This document shows, piece after piece, positions 1 to 7,209 of a DNA stretch of 64,000 nucleotides (within the stretch, counting starts at the first letter, position 1; every line of letters starts with the position of its first letter). The notes beneath the pieces are model-generated. The model saw only the letters and a program-made list of their open reading frames with translations, did not search any database and was not told where the DNA came from. A program made the translations under genes and the position numbers. The stretch is from Elusimicrobiota bacterium (GTDB lineage Bacteria > Elusimicrobiota > Elusimicrobia > FEN-1173): contig JADKIY010000001.1 of assembly GCA_016722575.1 (NCBI GenBank), positions 434,001 to 498,000 of the forward strand, read 5' to 3'.

Positions 1-851
1 AATTTCTTCAAGTCCTCGTACCCCTTGGGGCCCAGATAGAAGGTGAGGTTTTCGGTGACGGATTTTTTGGGTTCCAGGACGAGGGCCACGGGGCGGTGAA
101 CGGAGTAAAACGTTTCGTCCTTGTCCACCCGAAGGGAAACGGCGGTGGGCGGTTCGTTTAAGAAGGCGGCCAGGAAATAGTGTCCATCCACCGCCCACCA
201 CTTGTAGGCGCCGCTTTGGGTGGAGGTTTTCTTGTAATGGAGGAGGCGCGGGGGTTCCCAGGCGATGGCCCGTTGGGTGCCCGCGGTGGCGCGGCTTTTC
301 TGGGCCGCCTCGTCCTGGGCTTCGATTCCGGGGCCCCAGCCGATTTCGTAATCGGCGTTCACGGCGGACTTCCCCGTGTTGGACAACGCCAGGGCGACCC
401 GTTGGAGGTGGCCGGTCGGATCGATGGTAAAGGTTTTTTCAACCGTCAGGCCGTCGGCGCGCTTGGCCCGGCACACCACGGCGTTGTCCCGCCGCTGAAT
501 GTCGAATTCCAAGTCCGGGAAGGTGGCCAGCGGCTGGGCGGCGCCCGGTCGGGCGGGGACCAGGGCGACCCATTGGCCCTGTTCCAGGATTTCCCATTGG
601 GCCACCGCGGCGCCGAAATGGTTCAACGTGAGGCGGTTTTCGCCGATGTCGAAGACGATGTCCCGCTCGCTGATCGGCGCCCGGGGGGCGGCGGAGACGG
701 CCGTCGTCCCGGCGGCCGTCAGCGGGGCCGTCGGGGCCGCGGGGACCGCGGCTTTTTCGGCCGCTTGCCGCTGGGGTTTTAAGACGAGCACTTCCCAGAG
801 GACCAGAATGGACATGGAGAACACAAAAGCCAACACGTAGTTTTTTTTCAT
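1..851 (-). CDS. yidC: Membrane protein insertase YidC, N-terminal part (3' end beyond window)
   Basis: YidC inserts and folds inner-membrane proteins, alone or with SecYEG. The visible 283 residues start with a single membrane segment (MKKNYVLAFVFSMSILVLWE), then an Ala/Pro-rich linker. The large periplasmic domain of the Gram-negative YidC type follows, with the stretches FDIGENRLTLNHFGAAV and YEIGWGPGIE. The conserved C-terminal insertase core lies outside the window. The ATG overlaps the yidD stop by 4 nt, which fits the universal rpmH-rnpA-yidD-yidC order. Presence of the periplasmic domain argues for a two-membrane cell. Identification is firm; only completeness is unknown. Confidence 0.93.
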   Translation of the reverse strand, partial: MKKNYVLAFVFSMSILVLWEVLVLKPQRQAAEKAAVPAAPTAPLTAAGTTAVSAAPRAPISERDIVFDIGENRLTLNHFGAAVAQWEILEQGQWVALVPARPGAAQPLATFPDLEFDIQRRDNAVVCRAKRADGLTVEKTFTIDPTGHLQRVALALSNTGKSAVNADYEIGWGPGIEAQDEAAQKSRATAGTQRAIAWEPPRLLHYKKTSTQSGAYKWWAVDGHYFLAAFLNEPPTAVSLRVDKDETFYSVHRPVALVLEPKKSVTENLTFYLGPKGYEDLKK

Positions 852-1065
852 TGGGGGAGGGGGGGGACCAAGTCGACGCCGCGGCCACCCAGGGGGTGGC
901 ACCGGGCGAGACGTCCCAGGGTCAGGGCCAGTCCGCGCGCCGCGCCGTGCCGCTCCACCGCCTCAAGGGCGTAATGGGAGCAGGTCGGCAAAACCGGCAG
1001 CGGGGCTTCCAAAGAAAGCCCGCGGCCTGGTACGCGCGGATCAAAAACTGCAGAACCGATTTCAT
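848..1065 (-). CDS. yidD: Membrane protein insertion efficiency factor YidD (frameshifted in this sequence)
   Basis: YidD is a small amphipathic inner-membrane-associated protein that helps YidC-dependent insertion. The start (MKSVLQFLIRAYQA... then KPRCRF) is read in one frame, and the diagnostic remainder (PTCSHYALEAVERHG, RCHPLGGRG) lies in another. The two join only if one base is added near position 996-1004, inside the CRF-PTCSHYA junction. The ATG overlaps the rnpA stop (ATGA) and the terminal stop overlaps the yidC start, so both ends of the gene are intact. The repaired product would be about 72 residues, normal for the family. A sequencing error is at least as likely as a true pseudogene. 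Confidence 0.8.
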
Positions 1066-1427
1066 TTGTCTCCGTGCGCGGAGCGTTCCACGAGGAACAG
1101 GAAGTCCGCGCGCAAATCGTCGTGGGGAGGGGGAAAAGCGGGGCCGCCCGTTTTGGGGGTGACCACAAGGTCCCAGCCCCGGGGCCACCGGTTTTTTTCC
1201 GTCCGAAAAATGTCCCGCACGCGGCGCTTGAAGCGGTTGCGCTGGACGGCCCCGCCGTGACGGCGGCCGACCACGACGCCGAGGCGCGTGGCGCGGGCCG
1301 GGGATTCCTCCCGGCGGAAGGCCCAGAGCACCAGGCGGCGGCCCACGCGGCGGCGGCCCTTCCGCCGGGCGCGGTCAAAATCCCGGGAACGGGTGAGCCG
1401 CTCGTGGGGCCGGAAGGAAAAATTCAC
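1062..1427 (-). CDS. rnpA: Ribonuclease P protein component
   Basis: This is the protein subunit of RNase P, which with the RNA subunit trims the 5' leader of tRNA precursors. It has 121 residues, the usual size. The N-terminal FRPHERLTRSRDFDRARRKG segment and the RNR signature (AVQRNRFKRRVRDIFR) are both present. It sits between rpmH and yidD on the same strand, and its stop overlaps the yidD ATG. The C-terminus is rich in Pro and acidic residues and less conserved. Identification rests on motif plus gene order. Confidence 0.93.
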   Translation of the reverse strand: MNFSFRPHERLTRSRDFDRARRKGRRRVGRRLVLWAFRREESPARATRLGVVVGRRHGGAVQRNRFKRRVRDIFRTEKNRWPRGWDLVVTPKTGGPAFPPPHDDLRADFLFLVERSAHGDK

Positions 1428-1501
1428 GCGAACGTCCGATTTTCAGGCAGCGGGGGGCGCCGAGCATCGGCGGTCCGGCGGTGGAAAACCGGGCGGGGTT
1501 C

Positions 1502-1663
1502 GAAGTTGTCTCAAAACCACTCGTCGGAAATGGAATTTATTTCTCCGGCCTGCGTCTTCGTTGCTCGTCGGTTACGGGCCGCAAGGGCCCGCGCCCTTCT
1601 CGCGCCTCGACTCGGCACGGATAAATAAATTCTTTTCTCGGCGATCGGTTTCGAAACAACTTC
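1502..1663. repeat. Nested inverted repeat between rpmH and rnpA
   Basis: Outer arms 1502-1518 and 1647-1663 are reverse complements at 15 of 17 positions (GAAGTTGTNTCNAAACC). Inner arms 1533-1542 and 1623-1632 are a perfect 10-bp inverted repeat (GAATTTATTT). The 80-nt centre is GC-rich with its own short palindromic stretches. The outer right arm touches the rpmH stop codon. The AT-rich arms stand out against the local composition. It may be a large hairpin that separates rpmH from rnpA expression or processes the mRNA, or a small MITE-like element. No second copy was seen in the window. Confidence 0.55.
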
Positions 1664-1800
1664 TACTTCGTGAGTTTCCAGCGGCCCTTTTGGCGACGGC
1701 GTTTGATGACGCGCCGTCCCCCGGGCGTGGCCATCCGCGCGCGAAAGCCGATGGTTTTGGCGCGCCGACGCTTGTGGGGTTGATAAGTTCTCTTAGGCAT
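1663..1800 (-). CDS. rpmH: 50S ribosomal protein L34
   Basis: L34 is a small, very basic protein of the large ribosomal subunit. The 45-residue reading frame MPKRTYQPHKRRRAKTIGFR... with MATPGGRRVIKRRRQKGR is a full-length match to the family. A second in-frame ATG lies three codons upstream, but MPKRTYQP is the canonical start. A strong promoter ends only 7 nt before the ATG, so the mRNA is probably nearly leaderless. It is followed by a nested inverted repeat and then rnpA, the conserved order. Confidence 0.96.
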   Translation of the reverse strand: MPKRTYQPHKRRRAKTIGFRARMATPGGRRVIKRRRQKGRWKLTK

Positions 1801-1807
1801 GGGAGGC

Positions 1808-1836
1808 ATTTTAGCTTGACGGAGGCCGGGTGTCAA
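1808..1836 (-). promoter_or_regulatory. rpmH promoter (sigma70-type)
   Basis: Reading the minus strand, TTGACA (1836-1831) and TAAAAT (1813-1808) are separated by exactly 17 nt. The -10 box ends 7 nt before the rpmH ATG, so transcription should begin at or next to the start codon. Confidence 0.7.
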
Positions 1837-1865
1837 TTGACGCGGGGCTGTCCCGCGAGTAAACT
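1837..1865 (+). promoter_or_regulatory. Promoter of the ferredoxin gene
   Basis: TTGACG (1837-1842), a 17-nt spacer and TAAACT (1860-1865). Its -35 box directly abuts the -35 box of the divergent rpmH promoter. The -10 box ends 8 nt before the ferredoxin ATG and no Shine-Dalgarno sequence is visible, so a leaderless mRNA is inferred. Confidence 0.55.
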
Positions 1866-1873
1866 GTGACCCC

Positions 1874-2146
1874 ATGGCGACCCCCACGCAAACGCGGAAA
1901 TCGCGCACCATCGCGGACATCAGCCCCGACCGTTGCACCGGTTGCGAGGCCTGCATGGCCGTCATGCCCCACGACGACTGCATCGGGAAAGCCTCCGACG
2001 ACCCCACGATTCCAACGACCCTCATCGTCTGCGAGGTCAACGCGGACCGTTGCACCGGATGCACCCTCTGCATGAAGATTTGCCCCTGGGACGCCATCGC
2101 CATGGTGCCGCGTCCCGGGTACGAAGCCCCGAAACCCGCCTCCTGA
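1874..2146 (+). CDS. 4Fe-4S dicluster-type ferredoxin
   Basis: This is a 90-residue soluble electron carrier. Two cluster-binding regions are visible. The first is CTGCEACMAVMPHDDC near residues 23-38. The second is CTGCTLCMKICP near residues 60-71, a canonical CxxCxxCxxxCP motif. In the first motif the fourth Cys before Pro is replaced by Met (AVMP), although another Cys follows five residues later. That cluster may therefore be 3Fe-4S, use the later Cys, or be lost. The redox partner is unknown because no oxidoreductase is adjacent. It has its own divergent promoter and is not coupled to the downstream esterase. Confidence 0.82.
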   Translation: MATPTQTRKSRTIADISPDRCTGCEACMAVMPHDDCIGKASDDPTIPTTLIVCEVNADRCTGCTLCMKICPWDAIAMVPRPGYEAPKPAS

Positions 2147-2264
2147 TTTTCGAGGAGGGACGGATTTCGGCGACACGTTCGCCCCGTCTCCGTCGTCCCA
2201 GATGAGCGGGACCAATCCTCTTTTCCCGCCACTCAAAACTCCTCTGGTTGAAAGGGAAGCGCTC

Positions 2265-3734
2265 ATGGTTCGATGGTTGTGGGTCCTTGGCGGTTGGCTT
2301 ATCGTCCCCGCCCTCGCGTCGGCGGCGACCCTCTCGGTCTGGCCCGCCACCGTCACCGTGGGGGCGGGGGGCGTCGCCCACGCCAGCCCCTTCTTTGACC
2401 CGGACGGCGGGGGCCCCCTGCCGGGGCGCGTCATTAACTGGGAAGGCGCCCAATGGTCCCTGGCCGACGTCGGAATCGCCACCGTCTCTCCTCTGGGCGT
2501 CGTCACGGGCCGATCCCCCGGGACCACCGTCCTCGCCGCGTCGTCGGGCGCCTTGAGCGCCCAGGCGGTGGTGGAAGTGCGGGGAACGGTTTTTTCAAGG
2601 TCCTTGCAAACCCCCGACGGGAGAACCCGTTCGTTCGCCCTTTACGTGCCGCCGGGCGCGGGGGTTTCCGGGCCGGCGCCCCTGGTCCTGGGCCTCCACG
2701 GGGGAGGCGGGGACGGGTTGTCCATGGCCGCCCTCACCAACATGGACGCGGTCGCCGCCCGGGAAGGCTTCCTGGTGGCCTACCCGGACGCGGTCGACGG
2801 CCACTGGAACGACGGTCGCGGAATCGCCGCGTACCTCTCCCAAGCCCAGAACATCGACGACGTTCGGTTCCTTTCCCGCGTCATCGACGCGGTCGCGGCC
2901 GAATTCGCCGTCGATCGTCGACGGGTGTTCGCGATGGGGTTTTCGAACGGATCGCTCATGGCCAAACGGCTCGCCCGCGAATGGTCTTTCCGGATCGCGG
3001 CCATCGCGGCCGGCGGGTCCACGCTGCCTCGGGCTCTGGCGGACGGGGGCGGGTTTGCGCGACCCGTCCCGTTGTTGGATTTTCATTCCGTGGACGACCA
3101 GCACGCTTTTTACTCCGGGGGGGATTTGGCGGGCGGCAATACCTTGTCGGTGCCGGAGCTCCTTCACTTTTGGGCCCAAAAAAATTCCTGCCGTCCCCCC
3201 GCCGCGGCCGAGCCGCTTCCGGACGCCGTTGACGAAGGCACGTCGGCGGAACGGGAGGACTACCTCTGCCCCGACGGCGCCGCCCTGATCTTTTACCGGT
3301 TTGTCGGCGCGGGCGGTGGGATCGGTCCGGGGCACACCTGGCCCGGCGGGTTCCAATATTTCCCGATGCTCTCCGCCTTCCCGGAATTCTCCATCGGACG
3401 GACGAACCAAGACGTCGACATGAGCGAAACCGTCTGGGCTTTTTTCGCCGCGCACCCGCTTCCGGCTCCCCCCGAAAGCCCCGCCGCGGCACGCCTTTTT
3501 CCGAACCCCCTGCGGACGGGAGAAGCTTTTTTCATGGACCGCGTGCCGTTCAACGCCGACGTCCGCGTCTACGATATCCGCGGTCGGGTTCGGCGACGAT
3601 TGGTTCCGGACAACGCCGGACAACTGATCTGGGACGCGCGGGACGACGAGGGACGGGACCTCCCCAGCGGGATTTATTTTGTTCATATCGACGGCGGCGG
3701 CCACCAAACCGTCAAGGCGGTCATTCAGCGGTGA
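2265..3734 (+). CDS. Secreted LpqC/PHB-depolymerase-like esterase with C-terminal FlgD-like sorting domain
   Basis: This is a predicted exported esterase of 489 residues. A signal peptide (VRWLWVLGGWLIVPALASA) is followed by a small Ig-like region (about 20-105). An alpha/beta hydrolase domain of the polyhydroxybutyrate depolymerase/LpqC type spans about 110-400: HGGGGDG oxyanion loop, nucleophile elbow GFSNGS with Ser near 227, and catalytic His in GPGHTWPGG. The last ~80 residues (LFPNPLRTGEAFF... DIRGRVRR... LPSGIYFVHI... KAVIQR) form a FlgD/type-IX-like C-terminal domain. An in-frame ATG 63 nt upstream would spoil the signal peptide, and AAAGGGAAG precedes the chosen ATG. The substrate is unknown. 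The stop overlaps the next gene's GTG. Confidence 0.78.
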   Translation: MVRWLWVLGGWLIVPALASAATLSVWPATVTVGAGGVAHASPFFDPDGGGPLPGRVINWEGAQWSLADVGIATVSPLGVVTGRSPGTTVLAASSGALSAQAVVEVRGTVFSRSLQTPDGRTRSFALYVPPGAGVSGPAPLVLGLHGGGGDGLSMAALTNMDAVAAREGFLVAYPDAVDGHWNDGRGIAAYLSQAQNIDDVRFLSRVIDAVAAEFAVDRRRVFAMGFSNGSLMAKRLAREWSFRIAAIAAGGSTLPRALADGGGFARPVPLLDFHSVDDQHAFYSGGDLAGGNTLSVPELLHFWAQKNSCRPPAAAEPLPDAVDEGTSAEREDYLCPDGAALIFYRFVGAGGGIGPGHTWPGGFQYFPMLSAFPEFSIGRTNQDVDMSETVWAFFAAHPLPAPPESPAAARLFPNPLRTGEAFFMDRVPFNADVRVYDIRGRVRRRLVPDNAGQLIWDARDDEGRDLPSGIYFVHIDGGGHQTVKAVIQR

Positions 3735-4684
3735 GAAAATTCCCGGGGCGATGGGCCTTTCTGTTTCTTTTCGCGGGGCCGGTCGCGTCCTTGCGCGCCC
3801 ACGAGGTGGGGTACCGGGTCCTGCGGGTTCCCGTCGATGGGAAATTCGTCGCCGTGGCCGTTTGGTATCCGACCGAGGCGTCGCCGCGGCCGATTTTTTA
3901 CGGTACCGCCCGCGTGCCGGGCCGCGCGGCCCCCGACGCTCCGTTGAAGCCGGGCCCCTGGCCCCTGGTGCTCTTTGCCCACGGCTACTCGGGGAGCGGG
4001 ACGGGATCGGCCACCCTCGCCGAAGGCGTGGCCAAGGCGGGCTACGTGTGGGCCGCCCCGGATTTGAGCGACGCCGTGGCCGAGGTCCGCGTTGAAGGGC
4101 CCGTCACGGGGGACCTCCGGGCCGCCCTCCGGGATTTAAAAGAGAATCCGCCCTCGTTGGAAAACCACGGTTATCGGGTGGCGGAGGCTCGCGCCGTGTT
4201 GCGGGCGCTGTTGGACGACCCCCAATGGTCCATCGATCCCGATCGGGTGGCATTGGCGGGGCATTCCCTCGGCGGGTGGACCGTCGTTCAGGTGGCGCTG
4301 AGCGATCCTCGGCCCCGGGCCCTCGTTCTCTATTCCATGGGGGAATTAAATTATTTGTTTAAAGGGGCCCGCCTTGTGGCGGGTCGGGACCTGGCCCGGT
4401 TGCGGGTGCCCGCTTATTTGACCTACGGCGAGCGCGAGCGCGCGGCCTTGAGGGGCCGGCCGCCCAACTCGCTTTACGCCTTGGAAAATATCGGCGGGCC
4501 GGCCTGCGCGGTGGAAATCCGGGGCGGGACTCATTTCGTTTACGTTAACCGGGAAGTCGCCGGCCGTCAGGGGGGAAGCCCGATTCAACTGGCGCGCATC
4601 GTCCAAGCGACGGCCGCGTTTTTGGACCGAGAGCTTCGGGGCTCGAGCGTTTCCGTGCCCGCCGACCGTTGCCGGGATCGCTGA
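3731..4684 (+). CDS. Exported alpha/beta hydrolase (PAF-acetylhydrolase/dienelactone-hydrolase-like)
   Basis: It has 317 residues and starts at a GTG that overlaps the previous stop (GTGA). An N-terminal hydrophobic signal (WAFLFLFAGPVASLRA) is followed by EVGYRVLRVP and VAVWYPTE, typical of the PAF-acetylhydrolase-like family. Further motifs are LVLFAHGYSGSG (oxyanion region), GHSLGG with nucleophile Ser near 179, and a probable catalytic His in GGTHFVY. Co-translation with the preceding esterase suggests both act on extracellular or periplasmic esters. The substrate cannot be deduced. No C-terminal sorting domain is visible, so a periplasmic location is likely. Confidence 0.72.
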   Translation: MRKFPGRWAFLFLFAGPVASLRAHEVGYRVLRVPVDGKFVAVAVWYPTEASPRPIFYGTARVPGRAAPDAPLKPGPWPLVLFAHGYSGSGTGSATLAEGVAKAGYVWAAPDLSDAVAEVRVEGPVTGDLRAALRDLKENPPSLENHGYRVAEARAVLRALLDDPQWSIDPDRVALAGHSLGGWTVVQVALSDPRPRALVLYSMGELNYLFKGARLVAGRDLARLRVPAYLTYGERERAALRGRPPNSLYALENIGGPACAVEIRGGTHFVYVNREVAGRQGGSPIQLARIVQATAAFLDRELRGSSVSVPADRCRDR

Positions 4685-4753
4685 CGCCTTCCCTTTTTCG
4701 CTTTCCGCCGGCTCCTCCCCCGTCGTTTGTTTAAAAAGAACTAGAATCACGCC

Positions 4754-6085
4754 ATGCGGCGATTCGTTTTATTATTTCTGGCGGCTCTTTTCCCGACGTC
4801 CCTGCGGGCGGGGCAGATTCACCTGCGTTATTTCACCTTGGACGACGTTTCGCTCGTTTTCCTCGTTCAACTGGTGGCCCTTCACCCCAAAACCCATTCG
4901 GCGACGGTCGCCATCAAAAAGAGGTGGTCCCGGAATAAAACCCGGTCGGCGTTCCCGGCCCGTCGCCCGAATCCTTCCGACGATCCGGCCGACGGCTCCC
5001 CCGGGGAGACGCGCGAGGTCGACATATACGAGGGCGTGGAGTGGAAGGATCCCCGCAAACACGTGATCGAAGAGCATTATTGGGATTGCGCCGACGCGCC
5101 CCCGCCCGGGGAATCGGCTTTCCTGTTTTTCCGAGGCGCCGCGGCCGAGTGGGTGGCCTTCACCGCGGAAAAGGAGGCCAAACTCGACCGCTTCTTCGGC
5201 GAGGATCCCGGGGCCTGGGACGCCTGGATCGAATCCAAAACCGACGATGAACGGGTCGCTCTTTACGCCGATCAAGACTACCGCGCCGGAATTCTGAAAC
5301 GGTTTCGCGACCGCCCCGACCTGCCCTTGCGGTTTGTGATGACCCTGGAGAATTCGGACCTGAAGATGGAGCTTCTCACGACGCTGCTCAAATCCCGGCC
5401 GCCCGATCAACGGGAAGCGTTGTTTCAAAAGATTCTGGACGAGCAAGCGGCGGCGGGGCCCGTCGCGCGGACCGCGACCCTCCGGGCGTTGTATCTGTAC
5501 GACGAAGAGCTCTGGACGAACGCGCAAAAAATGAGGCTCTACCAAATCGAAGTCGACGACAACGATTACCGGGAAAATTTGCACCGATTGGGAACCATCG
5601 TTCAGAGGGAACTGCGGGACGAAAAAAAGGAAATAGGCTCCCTGTGGCCCTACGCCCGGATCATGGCCCTTTATTGGCGGATCCACTGCTACAACGACCT
5701 GGACGACGATTTGCCGCGGGTTCTGGAGCGTTTAACGGCGGGCGAGCGAAAGCAATTTTATCCGGAGGTCCTGCGCGCCGTGGCCACGTCCCCCTGGCGG
5801 AGGGAATACAAGCCTTACAAGGGGGGATTGTTGAGGGCGCTGTTAAAGGAAAACGATTTTCGGTCGGACCCGGCGCTCCTGTGGAAAATGGCCGAAATTG
5901 ATTTTCGCGACGGCGAGGACGCGGAGACCTTCCGGGACTTGCTGGGCGCGATGCTCGACGCTTACCCGACCTCGGACGCTTCGGCCCGCGGGCGGGTGAA
6001 GGCCTGGGCCGACCCCTACCTGAACGCCCCCGACCCCTTTCCGCTTTACGAACCCCTCAAAGGCCGCTACGCCGTCCTGCCTTGA
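4754..6085 (+). CDS. Exported protein of unknown function
   Basis: It has 443 residues and begins with a clear signal peptide (MRRFVLLFLAALFPTSLRAG). The mature part is rich in charged residues and predicted helix, with repeated short helical segments from about residue 150 onward (for example LLTTLLKSRPPDQREALFQK). This resembles a HEAT/TPR-like solenoid, but no family is recognised. The region around residues 60-90 is low-complexity and Pro-rich. A TAGAAT hexamer ends 6 nt before the ATG and no Shine-Dalgarno is visible, so a leaderless transcript is possible. It stands alone between the hydrolases and the tetR divergon. Confidence 0.65.
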   Translation: MRRFVLLFLAALFPTSLRAGQIHLRYFTLDDVSLVFLVQLVALHPKTHSATVAIKKRWSRNKTRSAFPARRPNPSDDPADGSPGETREVDIYEGVEWKDPRKHVIEEHYWDCADAPPPGESAFLFFRGAAAEWVAFTAEKEAKLDRFFGEDPGAWDAWIESKTDDERVALYADQDYRAGILKRFRDRPDLPLRFVMTLENSDLKMELLTTLLKSRPPDQREALFQKILDEQAAAGPVARTATLRALYLYDEELWTNAQKMRLYQIEVDDNDYRENLHRLGTIVQRELRDEKKEIGSLWPYARIMALYWRIHCYNDLDDDLPRVLERLTAGERKQFYPEVLRAVATSPWRREYKPYKGGLLRALLKENDFRSDPALLWKMAEIDFRDGEDAETFRDLLGAMLDAYPTSDASARGRVKAWADPYLNAPDPFPLYEPLKGRYAVLP

Positions 6086-6112
6086 CTCCGAAAATGGTCG
6101 CCGTGGCCCGGG

Positions 6113-6451
6113 TCATCGGCGAATAAGGCCTTTTGCGGCCCGCCGGGCCAGCGACCGCCGGAGGGCCCGACGGCCCCTTTTGCCCGTTTCTTCGAGCCCT
6201 CGGTGAACGCGGGTTCCTTTGGCCAACAACCGGGCGGGGCCGTAGTCCCGTCCCCGCTTTTTGTCGAGGTCCCGCAGAAGAACGCCCATTTTGGGGGACC
6301 GCGCGAGGAAGCGTCCGTCGGCCCGTTGTTCGGTGATCCAGCGGGGCGCGGAGGAGGATCTTCGAAGTCCGGGAAGGATCAGGGGCAGGACCTTTCCAAC
6401 GTCCCGGCTTTGCAGGACGCGATTTTTCAAATACCGATGGGGCTTCGCCAC
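6113..6451 (-). CDS. Small basic protein of unknown function, divergent from tetR
   Basis: It has 112 residues, starts MAKPHRYLKNRVLQSRDVGK and ends in an Arg/Ala-rich tail (RRSLARRAAKGLIRR). The GTG start is chosen because AAGGAG lies 5 nt upstream and a TTGACG-17-TACCCT promoter lies about 35 nt upstream on the same strand. The reading frame stays open further upstream, but that part runs through promoter sequence and into the opposing tetR. The strong positive charge suggests binding to nucleic acid or acidic lipid. No family is recognised. It faces away from tetR and shares the 90-nt divergent regulatory region. Confidence 0.55.
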   Translation of the reverse strand: MAKPHRYLKNRVLQSRDVGKVLPLILPGLRRSSSAPRWITEQRADGRFLARSPKMGVLLRDLDKKRGRDYGPARLLAKGTRVHRGLEETGKRGRRALRRSLARRAAKGLIRR

Positions 6452-6484
6452 GGAGTCTCCTTGGGGGCCTTGTTGTTCGAAATA

Positions 6485-6513
6485 AGGGTAAGGCGAATTC
6501 GATCGTTCGTCAA
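6485..6513 (-). promoter_or_regulatory. Promoter of the 112-residue basic protein gene
   Basis: On the minus strand, TTGACG (6513-6508), a 17-nt spacer and TACCCT (6490-6485). The expected start site leaves a leader of about 27 nt that carries AAGGAG before the GTG. It lies back to back with the tetR promoter. Confidence 0.5.
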
Positions 6514-6540
6514 TCAAAAACCGGAGGGCGAGGCCCCCCC

Positions 6541-6569
6541 TTGACAAAATTCCAAACCCCGGGTATATT
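6541..6569 (+). promoter_or_regulatory. tetR promoter (sigma70-type)
   Basis: TTGACA (6541-6546), a 17-nt spacer and TATATT (6564-6569) are close to consensus. The palindrome that starts at 6570 covers the expected transcription start, so a bound repressor would block initiation. Confidence 0.75.
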
Positions 6570-6585
6570 GTGAGTGAACACTCAC
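6570..6585. promoter_or_regulatory. Probable TetR operator at the tetR promoter
   Basis: GTGAGTG-AA-CACTCAC has perfect 7-bp inverted arms around a 2-nt centre. It begins right after the -10 box and ends 16 nt before the tetR GTG. Position and symmetry fit autorepression by the encoded TetR protein. Confidence 0.68.
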
Positions 6586-6601
6586 GAATTTTGGAGGTCG
6601 T

Positions 6602-7186
6602 GTGAAGCTGATCGTTGAGGAAGGGAAAGCGGGAACCGTGCTCCCCCAAGTGATGCGGGCGGCGCTCCGGCTTTTTGTGGAAAAGGGCATCAACGCCACC
6701 ACGATTAAAGACATCGCCCGGGCCGGGGGGGTGTCGGAGGGGGCGCTTTATCGCCATTTCAAGAGCAAAGAGGACCTGGCTTTCTATATTTTTACCACCC
6801 ATTTAAACGATTTTACCATGCGCCTGGCCGCGGCCGTGGGCGGCGGAAAAACGACCGCGGAGAAGATTCGACTCTATATAAAGACTTGTTTCTTGGCCTA
6901 CGAAGAAGACAAGCAGCTTTTTGATTACTTGATTATTTCGGAGCATCGGGAATTCGATAAATTTCCAACCTCCCACAAACACCCCGGCCACGTGGCCATC
7001 GGAATGATGGAAGAGGGCCTCAAAAAAGGGGAGGTTCGCCGGATGGACCCCGTGGTGGCGGCGTCCCTCCTGCTGGGGAGCGTGATCCGGCTCTGCGTTT
7101 CCCGGGCCCGGCGGGCCATCGACCGGGATTTAAAAGCCGAAATCGACCCGGTGTCCGAAACCCTCGCCCGGGCCATCTGTAAGTGA
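6602..7186 (+). CDS. TetR/AcrR-family transcriptional regulator
   Basis: It has 194 residues. The N-terminal helix-turn-helix is clear (VMRAALRLFVEKGINATT, IKDIARAGGVSEGALYRHF, KSKEDLAFYIF). A helical ligand-binding and dimerisation domain follows (about 70-190). The start is a GTG with GGAGG 5 nt upstream. A palindrome covers its own transcription start, and a related palindrome lies between its stop and the next gene, so it probably represses itself and the downstream envelope operon. The ligand is unknown. Given the regulated lipid and envelope genes, an acyl compound is plausible but unproven. Confidence 0.88.
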   Translation: MKLIVEEGKAGTVLPQVMRAALRLFVEKGINATTIKDIARAGGVSEGALYRHFKSKEDLAFYIFTTHLNDFTMRLAAAVGGGKTTAEKIRLYIKTCFLAYEEDKQLFDYLIISEHREFDKFPTSHKHPGHVAIGMMEEGLKKGEVRRMDPVVAASLLLGSVIRLCVSRARRAIDRDLKAEIDPVSETLARAICK

Positions 7187-7198
7187 ATTAATATTCAC
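7183..7198. promoter_or_regulatory. Second TetR-like operator before the envelope operon
   Basis: GTGAAT-TAAT-ATTCAC is an inverted repeat with 6-bp arms. It shares the GTGA...TCAC ends and the 16-nt length of the palindrome at 6570. It overlaps the tetR stop codon and ends 11 nt before the ATG of the next gene, beside its Shine-Dalgarno AAGGAG. Confidence 0.5.
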
Positions 7199-7209
7199 AA
7201 GGAGACCCC

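Noticed and set aside
1428..1873. Replication origin near rpmH
   Set aside because: No dnaA gene, DnaA-box cluster or AT-rich unwinding stretch is visible, although rpmH often lies close to oriC.
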